Below, piece after piece: positions 1-8,828 of a stretch of 64,000 bases of DNA. The notes under the pieces are model-generated. The model was given only the letters and a program-made list of their open reading frames with translations, made no database searches and was not told the origin of the DNA. Origin of the DNA: Vibrio coralliilyticus. Lineage in GTDB: Bacteria > Pseudomonadota > Gammaproteobacteria > Enterobacterales > Vibrionaceae. Both the position numbers and the translations under genes were made by a program. The stretch covers positions 744,001 through 808,000 of the forward strand of contig NZ_CP024628.1 of the NCBI RefSeq assembly GCF_024449095.1. Direction: 5' to 3'. The stretch's first letter is position 1. Each line of letters opens with the position of its first letter.

Positions 1-217
1 CAAAGCGTGATGTATCAACCTGTGTATTGGCCGCAATGACTATTATTTCAGCGGAGTTTATCTCCTCAGAAGTTAACATTTGAGTTTCAATAACATTTGA
101 TTGGCACTCAATTTTCGCATTCCACTTGAGTTTATCAGCGGCTTTCTCTAATAGCCCTGCAGCAATGATGCTGTTTGCGACACCACTAGGGCAGGCGGTA
201 ATGATTGCAATATTCAT
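1..217 (-). CDS. fruA: PTS fructose transporter subunit IIBC, N-terminal part (cut by window edge)
   Basis: Partial gene: only the first 72 codons lie in the window, on the minus strand, starting at the ATG at 217. The visible part begins MNIAIITACPSGVANSII, the start of a fructose-type IIB domain; the Cys in TACPSGVA is the residue phosphorylated in this family. FruA takes phosphate from the EIIA domain of FruB and imports fructose as fructose-1-phosphate through a membrane IIC domain that lies outside the window. It starts 17 bases after the stop of fruK, so it is the last of the fruBKA genes visible here. Identity is supported by the motif and the operon context. Confidence 0.93.
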   Translation of the reverse strand, partial: MNIAIITACPSGVANSIIAAGLLEKAADKLKWNAKIECQSNVIETQMLTSEEINSAEIIVIAANTQVDTSRF

Positions 218-234
218 AATCTCGACCTTTGTCC

Positions 235-1185
235 TTAAGCTTTCGGTTTAGAAAGCGGGTTGATTTTGATTTGTTTTTGTAGGGTATGTACTTGCTCGAT
301 GTCTGGCACACCAACACCGACTTGGCTCACAGCCAAGGCGGATAGTGCAGTAGCAAAAGACAGTAATTCTGTTTTCTCTAGCGATGCCATATGTCCCCAG
401 CACAAACCAGCAACAAGCGTGTCTCCTGCCCCCACAGTACTAACAACGTCCATGTGAGGAGGTTGCGCTTGGAACCATTCATCTTGGTTTAACCACATCA
501 CACCGTCAGCGCCCATCGACACGACGACATTCTCGATTCCAAGCTTGTTCAGTTCTTCTGCCACAGATTGGCATTCTTGTGTGGAGGTCAAAACGCGGCC
601 GACATAATCAGATAGCTCTTCATCGTTAGGTTTTATTAACCATGGAGAGGCCGCTATTCCAGCCTTAAGCGCTTCACGGCTTGAGTCAAATAGGACTTTT
701 TTGCCTTTTCCTTGTAAGTAGGAAATCCAAGAAGCACAACGCTCAGGAGTGACCCCTTTGGGTAGGCTGCCCGCTAGTACAAAATAATCGTGATGTTCTG
801 TAAGCTCTTCCAGTTTTGCTTCAAATTGACTCAATGCCAATTCATCGATAGCTATTCCCGGGAAGTTGATATCGCTGACGTCACCGCTTTGTTCTACGAG
901 TTTGACGTTAATTCGTGTTGCACCGTTGACACGAATAAATTGATCATCAGCTCCTATATCTTGGAATAACTGACAAAACATCTCTTGGTTATCTCTTCCG
1001 AGGAAACCAGTGACCGTGACGTCAGCTCCTAAATCTGACAATACTCTTGCAACGTTGACACCTTTACCTGCTGCATGGAATGAGCTTTCGTGAACAAGGT
1101 TTACTGAACCTTGCTTAAGGCCCGAAAGGCTGCCAGTGAGGTCAAGAGCTGGGTTGAGAGTGATAGTAACAACTTTATTTGTCAT
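235..1185 (-). CDS. fruK: 1-phosphofructokinase
   Basis: A 316-residue PfkB-family sugar kinase that phosphorylates fructose-1-phosphate (the FruA product) to fructose-1,6-bisphosphate in the cytoplasm. The N-terminus TLNPALDLTG and the glycine-rich AAGKGVNVARVL stretch are typical of 1-phosphofructokinases. The C-terminal GAGDTLVAGL motif carries the catalytic Asp and anion hole of PfkB kinases. Length is normal. It lies 9 bases after fruB and 17 bases before fruA, so the three genes form one operon. Regulation by Cra is likely because of the operators upstream of fruB. No defects seen. Confidence 0.96.
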   Translation of the reverse strand: MTNKVVTITLNPALDLTGSLSGLKQGSVNLVHESSFHAAGKGVNVARVLSDLGADVTVTGFLGRDNQEMFCQLFQDIGADDQFIRVNGATRINVKLVEQSGDVSDINFPGIAIDELALSQFEAKLEELTEHHDYFVLAGSLPKGVTPERCASWISYLQGKGKKVLFDSSREALKAGIAASPWLIKPNDEELSDYVGRVLTSTQECQSVAEELNKLGIENVVVSMGADGVMWLNQDEWFQAQPPHMDVVSTVGAGDTLVAGLCWGHMASLEKTELLSFATALSALAVSQVGVGVPDIEQVHTLQKQIKINPLSKPKA

Positions 1186-1194
1186 GACGTTTCC

Positions 1195-2331
1195 TTAACT
1201 CTCGCCTAAGCCGGATTCAATGGCTGCACCGATTGAAGCTAAAGCTTGCTTTACATCACTACCTTCTGCGGTGAATTGAAGGTGATGGCCTTTCTTTACT
1301 CCTAACGCAATGACTTTCATCAGGCTCTTCGCATTCACGGCTGAACCATCACCATCTAGATTTGAAACCTTAATGGCGGATTCAAACTTTTTCGCTTCGG
1401 CCACAAGCATAGCGCCTGGCCTTGCGTGTAATCCGTGAGCATTCTTAATCACAAAGACGGCGCTATTATCACTATCCGCTACAGGCTGGGAGTCTATGTC
1501 GTTCGATTTGAATAAAGCGAGTAATTGGTCTGCCGTCGCTTCTGTTAACGTATTTTGCTTACCTTCAAACACGATGTGGCTAATAGTGTTTAATTGAGGT
1601 TTATGACTATCGTTGCAAGCTGCAAATGCGATTAATGCTTTTACATTCTTATCTTCGTACTCGCAGTGGTTGGCAGTGGAAACAAAAGCCATACCTGTGC
1701 GGAGAACTGAGCGGTCTGAGCTGACTAGCCAAAGGCCATTGCCAAGATGAGTAGGGGGAGTCGTCACTAAGCTCGCCACGAACTCACTATTGGCACAACC
1801 GGTATTTTTCAGCAGCCCACCTGCAACCGCAGACATTTGAACCATATCGCTCGCTGGGAAGTTAAGCTGAATCAATGAAGGATCAAAATCAATGTCTAAC
1901 TGCGCTTCCCCATTGAGAAGGGCAATGATTTCTTCTTCACTCTTAGCATGTTTTATCTTTTCCTCTACGCCATCGGCTGATAACACCTTGGTAAGTTGTT
2001 TTAAGATGCCTAGATGTTCATCAGATTTAGCCGCAATGCCAATCGCCACGTAGGCCGTATTGCCGTCTCCCCAGTCAACACCTTGTGGGAAGTGTGCAAT
2101 GGTTACCCCTGTTGTTTTTACAAGAGAGCGAGTGTCAGTTGTACCGTGGGGGATGGCAATGCCGTTACCGAGAAATGTTGAATTCTGGTTTTCGCGGTTG
2201 AGCATTCCTTCAACGTAACCATTATCGACTAGACCCTTATTAGTCAGTGACTCAGCCAGAAAACTAATGGCACTTTTTTTATCCGAGAACGATTGCTGTA
2301 GTGCGATATCGTGTTTTGTTAGTTTAAGCAT
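1195..2331 (-). CDS. fruB: PTS fructose transporter EIIA-HPr fusion (diphosphoryl transfer protein)
   Basis: A 378-residue fusion. An N-terminal fructose EIIA domain (about residues 1-145) has the phospho-His motif GIAIPHGTTDT. A middle linker region (about 150-280) follows, and a C-terminal HPr-like domain (about 290-378) has the active site NAHGLHARPG. The protein receives phosphate from enzyme I and passes it to FruA, so it replaces HPr and EIIA for fructose. It is the first gene of fruBKA, and all three Cra-type operators lie in the 269-base gap between it and the divergent fruR. Length and domain order are as expected for gamma-proteobacterial FruB. Confidence 0.96.
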   Translation of the reverse strand: MLKLTKHDIALQQSFSDKKSAISFLAESLTNKGLVDNGYVEGMLNRENQNSTFLGNGIAIPHGTTDTRSLVKTTGVTIAHFPQGVDWGDGNTAYVAIGIAAKSDEHLGILKQLTKVLSADGVEEKIKHAKSEEEIIALLNGEAQLDIDFDPSLIQLNFPASDMVQMSAVAGGLLKNTGCANSEFVASLVTTPPTHLGNGLWLVSSDRSVLRTGMAFVSTANHCEYEDKNVKALIAFAACNDSHKPQLNTISHIVFEGKQNTLTEATADQLLALFKSNDIDSQPVADSDNSAVFVIKNAHGLHARPGAMLVAEAKKFESAIKVSNLDGDGSAVNAKSLMKVIALGVKKGHHLQFTAEGSDVKQALASIGAAIESGLGES

Positions 2332-2386
2332 ATGCGCCTCAATTCGTTTGTTAATACGATTCAGTTGTCCTTAACTTCAACTTCAA

Positions 2387-2402
2387 GCTGAATCGTTTCA
2401 GC
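2387..2402. promoter_or_regulatory. Cra/FruR operator 1 (fruB-proximal)
   Basis: GCTGAATCGTTTCAGC is a near-perfect palindrome matching the known Cra (FruR) site (consensus half TGAAWCG). It lies 55 bases upstream of the fruB start. Confidence 0.85.
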
Positions 2403-2492
2403 AAATTGGTAAAAAAATTCAGCAAATCAAAAAGCGTCGCTTTATCTTGCTGTGATATTCAAAACTCAAATCTTTATCAAATTTTCGATTTT

Positions 2493-2508
2493 GCTGAATC
2501 CTTTCAGC
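2493..2508. promoter_or_regulatory. Cra/FruR operator 2
   Basis: GCTGAATCCTTTCAGC is the same palindrome with one changed centre base. Its centre lies 22 bp from the centre of operator 3, about two helical turns, so cooperative binding is possible. Confidence 0.8.
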
Positions 2509-2514
2509 TTTTAT

Positions 2515-2530
2515 GCTGAATCGTTTCAGT
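2515..2530. promoter_or_regulatory. Cra/FruR operator 3, adjoining the probable fruR -10 box
   Basis: GCTGAATCGTTTCAGT is followed directly by TATAAT at 2532-2537, a consensus -10 box reading toward fruR. A repressor bound here would block the spacer of that promoter, which suggests FruR autoregulation. The promoter call itself rests only on the -10 match. Confidence 0.78.
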
Positions 2531-2600
2531 TTATAATGCAAATATTGTTGGGATCATCATTTAGGATTTTTGATCCAATGCACAGAATAAGTAGGCTCAT

Positions 2601-3581
2601 ATGACACTTGATGAAATAGCCAAATTGGCTGGGGTATCGAAAACGACAGCCAGTTATGTCATTAATGGCAAGGCACAAAAGTATCGAATCAGTGAGAAGA
2701 CACAAAAGAAGGTCATGGCTGTTGTCGATGAACACAATTACCGACCAGATCTCGCTGCAAGTACGTTAAGAGCAGGGCAGAGTCGCTCATTTGGCTTGAT
2801 TATTCCTGATTTAGAGAACACCAGTTATGCCCGCTTGGCTAAGCTATTAGAACAAAACTCGCGTGCGGCGGGATACCAAATACTTATTGCTTGTTCGGAC
2901 GATGATCCGGTGACGGAAAAAAGCGTTGTTCAGGCATTGGTTAGCCGTAAAGTAGATGCTCTTTTTGTAGCTAGTGCTATTCCAGAAGCCAGTGACTTTT
3001 ATCTCGAATTGCAAAATAAAGGCACGCCAGTGATTGCAATAGACCGACCTTTGGATGATGAACATTTTTCATGTGTCATTAGTGAAGATTTTAGTGCAGC
3101 TTATGAGTTGACCTCGTCGGTTTTAAGTGACGGTGTAACTAAGGTCGGATTGATCGGGGCACTACCTGAGCTGAATATTTCTCGAGAGCGTGAACTCGGT
3201 TTTCAATCAGTGGCTCAGAAAGCACAAATAGATACCGTTGTTGGGTATGGTCAACATTTTTATCGTCAAGATGGTCGAAAAGTTCTCGAAGGCTGGATTG
3301 CCGAAGGTAACGTGCCTCAGGCTATCATCACAACCTCATACACGCTTCTAGAAGGAGTGTTAGATGTTCTTCTGGAAAGACCTGACGTTATGGCGAACGT
3401 GAAACTATCGACGTTTGGTGATAATAGGTTATTGGATTTCTTGCCGTTCAAAATCAATTCCTTACCGCAGCAGTTTGAACTGATCGCTGATAGTGCTCTT
3501 GCTTTGGCATTGAATGCCACAGCCAAACGTTATCAACCTGGGATTGAACTGGTGCCGAGAAAAATCATAGTGAGACAATAG
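2601..3581 (+). CDS. fruR: Catabolite repressor/activator, LacI family
   Basis: A 326-residue LacI/GalR regulator. The N-terminal helix-turn-helix (TLDEIAKLAGVSKTTASYVI) and hinge are followed by a periplasmic-binding-protein-like sensor domain (about 60-326). The sequence around KYRISEKTQKKV and RPDLAASTLRAG is typical of Cra/FruR, which senses fructose-1-phosphate or fructose-1,6-bisphosphate and releases DNA. It is divergent from fruBKA and shares a gap with three Cra palindromes. The ATG lies two codons before the first conserved HTH residue, so the start is well placed. No anomalies seen. Confidence 0.94.
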   Translation: MTLDEIAKLAGVSKTTASYVINGKAQKYRISEKTQKKVMAVVDEHNYRPDLAASTLRAGQSRSFGLIIPDLENTSYARLAKLLEQNSRAAGYQILIACSDDDPVTEKSVVQALVSRKVDALFVASAIPEASDFYLELQNKGTPVIAIDRPLDDEHFSCVISEDFSAAYELTSSVLSDGVTKVGLIGALPELNISRERELGFQSVAQKAQIDTVVGYGQHFYRQDGRKVLEGWIAEGNVPQAIITTSYTLLEGVLDVLLERPDVMANVKLSTFGDNRLLDFLPFKINSLPQQFELIADSALALALNATAKRYQPGIELVPRKIIVRQ

Positions 3582-3582
3582 G

Positions 3583-3607
3583 TAAGCCCGGTAAATGACC
3601 GAGCTTA
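3583..3607 (+). terminator. Possible terminator after fruR
   Basis: TAAGC-C-CGGT, a five-base loop, then ACCG-A-GCTTA form a hairpin with one mismatch just after the fruR stop, followed by a short T stretch (GTTTTG). It separates fruR from the convergent gene at 3616. Confidence 0.5.
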
Positions 3608-3615
3608 GTTTTGTG

Positions 3616-4134
3616 CTAATACTGGAAGCGGACTGACATAGTGATCTGAGGTCCGTAGAGGCCATTATTGCGAGTTTCCGCGGAAAGAGACAACTGCTCC
3701 GTGGAATGAAAACGTACACCGGCGTGGAATACAGAACTGTCATCATTGCGCCCAATGCGGCCTGTTGCTTCAATTTGCTCAGCAAGCCACATGCGAAAGC
3801 CAATATTGACTTCTGCAACAGTATCGGTGTCACCGCCAGCTTCTTCAGTAAATTTAGTTTGGTGTACAAGTAATTGACCATATACGTCAGCAAACTGACT
3901 GATTGGTCCATTAAAGCCAATACCGCCAGCCAAATCGTAGTCGTTGTCGAACTGTGTATCCGCTCTCAGGATAAAATGAGAGTTGTCAGTGAAGAGTGTG
4001 CTGAATTCAACACCGCTCATTTCAGGGTTCACCGCTGTGCGTACTTCAAAGAAGTTATAGTTAAAGTTGTTCGCATTTACCGCGCCAGCGAAACCAGCAC
4101 AGATGAACGCACTGGTTAGGATGATCTTTTTCAA
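3616..4134 (-). CDS. Small outer-membrane beta-barrel-like protein, function unknown
   Basis: I read this as a 172-residue exported protein starting at a TTG codon (4134), because GGAG stands eight bases before it and the product then opens with a clean signal peptide (MKKIILTSAFICAGFAGAVNA). The reading frame stays open 21 codons further upstream, but that extension would bury the signal peptide. The mature part has alternating polar/aromatic strands and ends SVRFQY; a terminal aromatic residue is usual for outer-membrane barrels. No named family recognised. It stands alone, convergent with fruR. Confidence 0.65.
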   Translation of the reverse strand: MKKIILTSAFICAGFAGAVNANNFNYNFFEVRTAVNPEMSGVEFSTLFTDNSHFILRADTQFDNDYDLAGGIGFNGPISQFADVYGQLLVHQTKFTEEAGGDTDTVAEVNIGFRMWLAEQIEATGRIGRNDDSSVFHAGVRFHSTEQLSLSAETRNNGLYGPQITMSVRFQY

Positions 4135-4231
4135 GGGTAGTACTCCGACTCGCATCAAGTTTTTGACTATAAAAAAGGCTTGCAATAAGCAAGCCAAATC
4201 TTAACGCAGTGGGAGATAAATTACTTTATCT

Positions 4232-4600
4232 TTAAAGCAGTTGAATACGATCGACTTCAATTTCTGGAGTATTTCCACCTTCAAATTCACCAAAAATACG
4301 CAGGTTTGTTGTCGCATCTATCGCCTGGTTAAGTCGGACATCATCATCGATCTCAATTTGAATTTCACTCTTTCCATCAGAAAACACAAACGTATCGCCT
4401 TTAACTTGACGAACAATGTTTCCATCGACGACCACGTTCTTCTCTGTAAACATGTTGCTGTCTGCGAGTAAAGAGTCCACAGTTGACAGATCAACGGGAC
4501 CATTAAACTGAATGCCAGATGAAGTATGATCTGCCTTTGCGAGTACCAGAGTAGGTGAAAGAATTAGAGCAGTAGCGGTAGCCAAAATAACTTTTTTCAT
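4232..4600 (-). CDS. YgiW/YdeI-family periplasmic OB-fold protein
   Basis: A 122-residue protein with a signal peptide (MKKVILATATALILSPTLVLA) and a single OB-fold (BOF) domain. The FNGPVDLSTVDSLL, DTFVFSDGKSEIQIEID and FGEFEG segments match the NirD/YgiW/YdeI stress-tolerance family. Relatives act in the periplasm in tolerance to peroxide, acid or cationic compounds, but the molecular activity is not settled. An independent promoter is likely in the 167 bases upstream (4601-4767), which it shares with divergent cobQ. Confidence 0.82.
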   Translation of the reverse strand: MKKVILATATALILSPTLVLAKADHTSSGIQFNGPVDLSTVDSLLADSNMFTEKNVVVDGNIVRQVKGDTFVFSDGKSEIQIEIDDDVRLNQAIDATTNLRIFGEFEGGNTPEIEVDRIQLL

Positions 4601-4767
4601 ATGATTTCCTTTTGGAAAAGTTTCGTTGTTGATGGTGCTATTAAGCCATAGCTATTTTGAATAACCTCTGAGGAGAGTATTCATATTCGATTCATTTATT
4701 GAGTCAACAAAGCCAAAGAGGCTATGATTAAAGAATACCGAAAAAAGACTCGTAAAATTAATAGATT

Positions 4768-6231
4768 ATGCAATCAGCATTACAAGCACTAATGGTTCAA
4801 GGCACCACATCTGACGCCGGGAAAAGTGTACTCGTGGCCGCGTTATGTCGTGTTTTGGCAAGAAAAGGGGTAAAAGTTGCTCCTTTTAAGCCACAAAATA
4901 TGGCACTGAATAGTGCTGTTACGTCCGATGGCGGTGAGATAGGTCGAGCTCAAGCGGTTCAAGCTAAGGCTGCTAAAGTAGCTCCTACTGTGCACATGAA
5001 TCCTGTTCTGCTCAAGCCTAACTCAGACACAGGTGCACAGGTCATATTACAAGGTAAGGCTCTAAGTAATATGGAGGCGATTGGCTATCAGAATTATAAG
5101 CAAATGGCCTTGCCGACTGTGCTTGAATCGTTTTCAGTGCTTCAAGAACAATTTGAGGCTGTTATGATCGAAGGGGCTGGCAGCCCCGCAGAAATTAATC
5201 TTCGTGAAAACGATATCGCTAATATGGGGTTTGCTGAAGAAGCCGATGTACCTGTTATTATCATCGCCGATATTGATCGTGGCGGCGTGTTTGCGCACTT
5301 AGTTGGCACATTAGATCTTCTTTCTGAATCTGAGCAGAACCGAGTTGTAGGTTTTGTAATCAATCGATTTAGAGGTGATATATCTTTGCTTCAATCGGGG
5401 TTAGATTGGTTAGAACAACGAACCAATAAGCTAGTACTTGGCGTGCTTCCTTATCTGCATGGTTTCGACCTAGAGGCGGAGGATGCGATAAATAATGAGC
5501 AGTCTTCTAGTGAATCGGCAAAGTTGAATGTGGTTGTCCCTGTGTTAACCAGAATCAGCAATCATACCGATTTTGATGTACTAAGGCAGAATCCGGATAT
5601 TCACTTTCGTTATGTAGGTAAAGGCGAGAAGCTTGATAAAGCCGATCTCATTATTTTACCGGGGAGTAAATCTGTAAGAGCGGATCTGGAGTATCTACGC
5701 AGCCAAGGTTGGGACAAAGACATTGCAAGACATGTTAGGCTAGGCGGCAAGCTTATGGGAATTTGTGGTGGTTACCAAATGCTAGGACAGGCGATTCACG
5801 ATCCTTTCGGTGTTGAAGGTAAAGCGGGGCGCGCAGATGCTTTAGGCTATTTACCTGTTGAAACTGAATTGACGAAAGAAAAAGCGCTGACCAATGTAAG
5901 AGGAATACTCGAACTATGTAACGAATCGGTTCCTGTGAGCGGGTATGAAATTCATGTTGGCAGGACATCCGGTGAAGGCTTATCCCCGATTTCTTTAGAT
6001 AATGGTTTATCAGATGGCGTAATCAGTGATTGCAATCAAATCTTTGGTACCTATCTACATGGTATTTTGGATACCCCTGAAGCAATGGAACTGGTGTGCC
6101 GGTGGGCAGGTGCTGCGGATATTCGCGCAATTGACCATCATAAAAATCAAGAGCTCGCTATAGACCGTATTGCCGATGCTGTTGAACAACATATGAAGCT
6201 CGATGTAATCTGGCCAGAACTTTATAACTGA
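4768..6231 (+). CDS. cobQ: Adenosylcobyric acid synthase (glutamine-hydrolysing)
   Basis: A 487-residue CobQ/CbiP enzyme of late cobalamin synthesis that amidates the corrin side chains b, d, e and g using glutamine and ATP. The N-terminal DTBS-like ATPase domain (about 1-230) carries [13 protein letters not shown] as its P-loop. The C-terminal class I glutamine amidotransferase domain (about 250-450) has the nucleophile in [10 protein letters not shown] and the His of GTYLHG. Length is normal. The ribosome-binding site is weak. It is followed after 5 bases by modA, so it probably shares a transcript with the molybdate transporter. Confidence 0.94.
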   Translation: MQSALQALMVQGTTSDAGKSVLVAALCRVLARKGVKVAPFKPQNMALNSAVTSDGGEIGRAQAVQAKAAKVAPTVHMNPVLLKPNSDTGAQVILQGKALSNMEAIGYQNYKQMALPTVLESFSVLQEQFEAVMIEGAGSPAEINLRENDIANMGFAEEADVPVIIIADIDRGGVFAHLVGTLDLLSESEQNRVVGFVINRFRGDISLLQSGLDWLEQRTNKLVLGVLPYLHGFDLEAEDAINNEQSSSESAKLNVVVPVLTRISNHTDFDVLRQNPDIHFRYVGKGEKLDKADLIILPGSKSVRADLEYLRSQGWDKDIARHVRLGGKLMGICGGYQMLGQAIHDPFGVEGKAGRADALGYLPVETELTKEKALTNVRGILELCNESVPVSGYEIHVGRTSGEGLSPISLDNGLSDGVISDCNQIFGTYLHGILDTPEAMELVCRWAGAADIRAIDHHKNQELAIDRIADAVEQHMKLDVIWPELYN

Positions 6232-6236
6232 AATAG

Positions 6237-6983
6237 ATGATGATTTTTTTTAAGCGACTGACTGTCGTTATTTTTACGCTGTTTACTTCCGTTGTGGTTC
6301 ATGCGTCTGTTAATGTTTATGCGGCATCCTCAATGACCAATGTGATTAAGAAGCTGGCAGAAGAATTTCAAACAGAAACAGGTACGAAAGTGACCCCTGT
6401 ATTTGCAGGTTCTTCTTCACTTGCTAAGCAGATCCTTAACGGGGCGCCCGTAGACATCTTTATCTCTGCCAACCTTAGGTGGAGTGACTACCTTATTCAA
6501 AAGGGCATGATACAGAGTGACAATGTCACTAATTTGGCTGAAAATCAGTTAGTAGTTATTGCTCCGTTAAATAAGCCTACCAATTTTGATGTGCGAAGTA
6601 GTGAACAGTGGTTGAAGAAACTGTCTGGGCAAAGAATTGCGATAGGGCAAACTAATGCTGTTCCAGCAGGAATGTATGCTAAAGAGTCATTAGAGACGTT
6701 AGGTGTGTGGGAATCTTTGAGAGATCATCTAGCGCCGGTCAATAATGTGAGGGTAGCACTAACACTTGTTGAGCGAGGAGAAACGCCTCTAGGGATAGTG
6801 TATATAACCGATGCGATGGTGAGTGATAAAGTGAAGATTGTCGCTACCTTGCCATCTTCGACTTACTCACTAATTACGTATCCTATGGCTAGATTAAACG
6901 AAAAACCGGCCACTTTAGAGTTTGAGGCTTTTCTCCAAAGTGAAAAAGCGCAAGCGATACTAAAACAATACGGATTTAACTAG
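6237..6983 (+). CDS. modA: Molybdate ABC transporter, periplasmic binding protein
   Basis: A 248-residue solute-binding protein with a signal peptide ending near VVHAS. It opens the mature part with NVYAASSMTNVIKKLAEEF, and has AGSSSLAKQILNGAPVDIFISA, the oxyanion-binding segments of ModA. The central TNAVPAGMYAKESLE motif is also typical. It captures molybdate or tungstate and delivers it to ModB. The gene lies 5 bases after cobQ and 11 bases before modB. A perfect matS-type sequence lies within the gene. Confidence 0.95.
   Translation: MMIFFKRLTVVIFTLFTSVVVHASVNVYAASSMTNVIKKLAEEFQTETGTKVTPVFAGSSSLAKQILNGAPVDIFISANLRWSDYLIQKGMIQSDNVTNLAENQLVVIAPLNKPTNFDVRSSEQWLKKLSGQRIAIGQTNAVPAGMYAKESLETLGVWESLRDHLAPVNNVRVALTLVERGETPLGIVYITDAMVSDKVKIVATLPSSTYSLITYPMARLNEKPATLEFEAFLQSEKAQAILKQYGFN
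6517..6529. promoter_or_regulatory. matS-type MatP-binding site
   Basis: GTGACAATGTCAC matches the matS consensus GTGACRNYGTCAC at every position. It lies inside modA. Such sites mark the Ter macrodomain of Vibrio and enterobacterial chromosomes. Confidence 0.7.
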
Positions 6984-6994
6984 GATTATCTTCA

Positions 6995-7687
6995 TTGCTT
7001 TCTGATTACGAATATCAGGCGCTAATGCTTAGCCTAAAAGTTGCGCTTTATACTATCTGTTGGCTGATTCCTATCGGGATTGGATTTGGTTGGCTGCTGG
7101 CTAAAAAGCAGTTTATCGGTAAAAGCTGGCTCGACAGCTTAATTCACCTTCCTTTGGTACTTCCTCCTGTTGTTATTGGTTACTTACTCCTGATTTCAAT
7201 GGGACGCCAAGGTTTTATTGGCCAATGGTTGTACGAATATTTCGGGCTAGTCTTCTCTTTCAGCTGGAAAGGGGCGGTACTTGCGTGTGTGATTGTTGCT
7301 CTACCTCTGATGGTTCGTTCAATTCGCCTGAGCTTAGATAGTGTAGATCCTAAACTTGAGCAGGCAGCCGCAACACTTGGTGCCTCTCCACTTAAAATCT
7401 TCTTTACCATCACGTTACCACTGACAATTCCCGGAATCATCACAGGGACAATGCTTTCATTTGCACGTAGCCTAGGGGAGTTTGGCGCAACGATCAGTTT
7501 CGTATCTAATATTCCCGGAGAAACCCAGACGATTCCTTTAGCTATGTTTACTTTCATTGAAACGCCTGGAGCAGAATTAGAAACGATGCGCTTGTGCGCA
7601 ATCTCTGTAGTCATTGCTTTAGCTTCTTTAATCGGCTCGGAAATGTTGAATCGTCAGTGCGCCAAAAGATTAGGAACACAACGATGA
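6995..7687 (+). CDS. modB: Molybdate ABC transporter, permease
   Basis: A 230-residue inner-membrane permease with about five hydrophobic segments. The EAA loop EQAAATLGASPLKIFF, followed by TLPLTIPGI, contacts the ModC ATPase. I take the TTG at 6995 as start (product begins MLSDYEYQALMLSLKVAL), with AGGA upstream; no ATG fits the usual ModB N-terminus. The stop overlaps the modC start (ATGA), which implies translational coupling. Confidence 0.93.
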   Translation: MLSDYEYQALMLSLKVALYTICWLIPIGIGFGWLLAKKQFIGKSWLDSLIHLPLVLPPVVIGYLLLISMGRQGFIGQWLYEYFGLVFSFSWKGAVLACVIVALPLMVRSIRLSLDSVDPKLEQAAATLGASPLKIFFTITLPLTIPGIITGTMLSFARSLGEFGATISFVSNIPGETQTIPLAMFTFIETPGAELETMRLCAISVVIALASLIGSEMLNRQCAKRLGTQR

Positions 7688-8790
7688 GTAATATCCTAAT
7701 CCAATTTAAGCAGACTCTCGATGAGCAGTTATTCGATGTTGATGTGTCTATACCGGGAAAAGGGATAACGGCTATTTTCGGCCGCTCTGGGGCAGGTAAA
7801 ACATCAATTATTGATGTTATAGCGGGTTTAAGAGCCCCTGATGAAGGAGAGATTGTTGTTTCGAACAAGACACTATATAGCTTTCAGACCAAACTGAATA
7901 TTCCTGCGTATAAGCGTCAGGTTGGTTACGTGTTTCAGGAATCGAGGCTTTTTCCGCACTATCGTGTAAAGGGGAATCTTCTTTATGGTGTGAAAGATTT
8001 TGACCAAAACCACTATGATAAAATAATTAAGCTGCTTGCTCTTGAGCCACTTCTGAAACGATTCCCAATCCAACTTTCAGGTGGAGAAAAGCAAAGAGTT
8101 GCCATTGGTCGAGCGTTATTATCTAAACCCCAAATACTTCTTATGGATGAACCTCTGGCTTCGCTTGATATCCCTCGCAAACGAGAAGTTTTACCATTTT
8201 TGGAACAGCTGGCGAGCGAAATAGAAATTCCGATCCTTTATGTCTCTCATAGTTTGAATGAAGTTGTACGCCTAGCAAATCACATTGTCGTGATTGATGA
8301 TGGCAAAGTGGTGACTTCAGGAAACCTCGAGGAGGTATGGTCTTCAAGAGCGATGAGACCTTGGCAATCTTTCTCTGATCAAAGCTCGCTATTTGAGGCT
8401 AAAATCCTTCACCATAACTCAGACTATGCATTGACTAAGGTTAAGCTGGCTGAAAATGTTTGCCTCTGGGTTCAGCGTTTAGAAATGGAGAATAATGCCA
8501 AAGTCAGACTTCAAGTAAGAGCCAGTGATGTGTCTATTGCATTGGATAGACCGGATAAAAGCTCGATACGAAACATACTTAAGGCCACAATTGATCAAAT
8601 ACAAACTCACTCAAACGGTGCAAAGCGTCAAAGTGTTTCAGTTAAGCTAAAACTGGATAAAGAGTGTTATTTATGGGCGACGATTACCGCTTGGGCCAAA
8701 GATGAGCTAGAACTCGAAGAAGGGCTTGAAGTGTTTGCACAAATTAAAGGGGTGAGTGTGACCCAAAAAGATGTTGTATTGAGCCATTAA
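7684..8790 (+). CDS. modC: Molybdate ABC transporter, ATP-binding protein
   Basis: A 368-residue ABC ATPase starting at the ATG that overlaps the modB stop. Walker A is GRSGAGKTS, the signature LSGGEKQRVAIGRAL, Walker B ILLMDEPLASLD, and the switch His is in YVSHS. The C-terminal third (about 290-368) is the TOBE/Mop-like domain that binds oxyanion in ModC. It energises molybdate import through ModB. A longer open frame extends upstream inside modB but is not conserved in type. Last gene of the cobQ-modABC run, followed by a terminator. Confidence 0.95.
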   Translation: MSNILIQFKQTLDEQLFDVDVSIPGKGITAIFGRSGAGKTSIIDVIAGLRAPDEGEIVVSNKTLYSFQTKLNIPAYKRQVGYVFQESRLFPHYRVKGNLLYGVKDFDQNHYDKIIKLLALEPLLKRFPIQLSGGEKQRVAIGRALLSKPQILLMDEPLASLDIPRKREVLPFLEQLASEIEIPILYVSHSLNEVVRLANHIVVIDDGKVVTSGNLEEVWSSRAMRPWQSFSDQSSLFEAKILHHNSDYALTKVKLAENVCLWVQRLEMENNAKVRLQVRASDVSIALDRPDKSSIRNILKATIDQIQTHSNGAKRQSVSVKLKLDKECYLWATITAWAKDELELEEGLEVFAQIKGVSVTQKDVVLSH

Positions 8791-8793
8791 AAA

Positions 8794-8821
8794 CGCCGTA
8801 CTGTATCATGCGGCGATTTTT
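8794..8821. terminator. Terminator between convergent modC and the gene at 8829
   Basis: A seven-base-pair stem (CGCCGTA / TGCGGCG with one G-T pair), an 8-base loop and a T run directly after; A residues precede it, so it can act in both directions. Confidence 0.75.
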
Positions 8822-8828
8822 GGTGTTG

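Noticed and set aside
3821..3833. GTATCGGTGTCAC as a matS site
   Set aside because: Two mismatches to the consensus and inside a gene; similar 11 of 13 hits (for example in hutA near 36740) are expected by chance.
4601..4767. ModE site or cobalamin riboswitch before cobQ
   Set aside because: No match to the ModE palindrome and no B12-box sequence; the region is too short for a cobalamin riboswitch.
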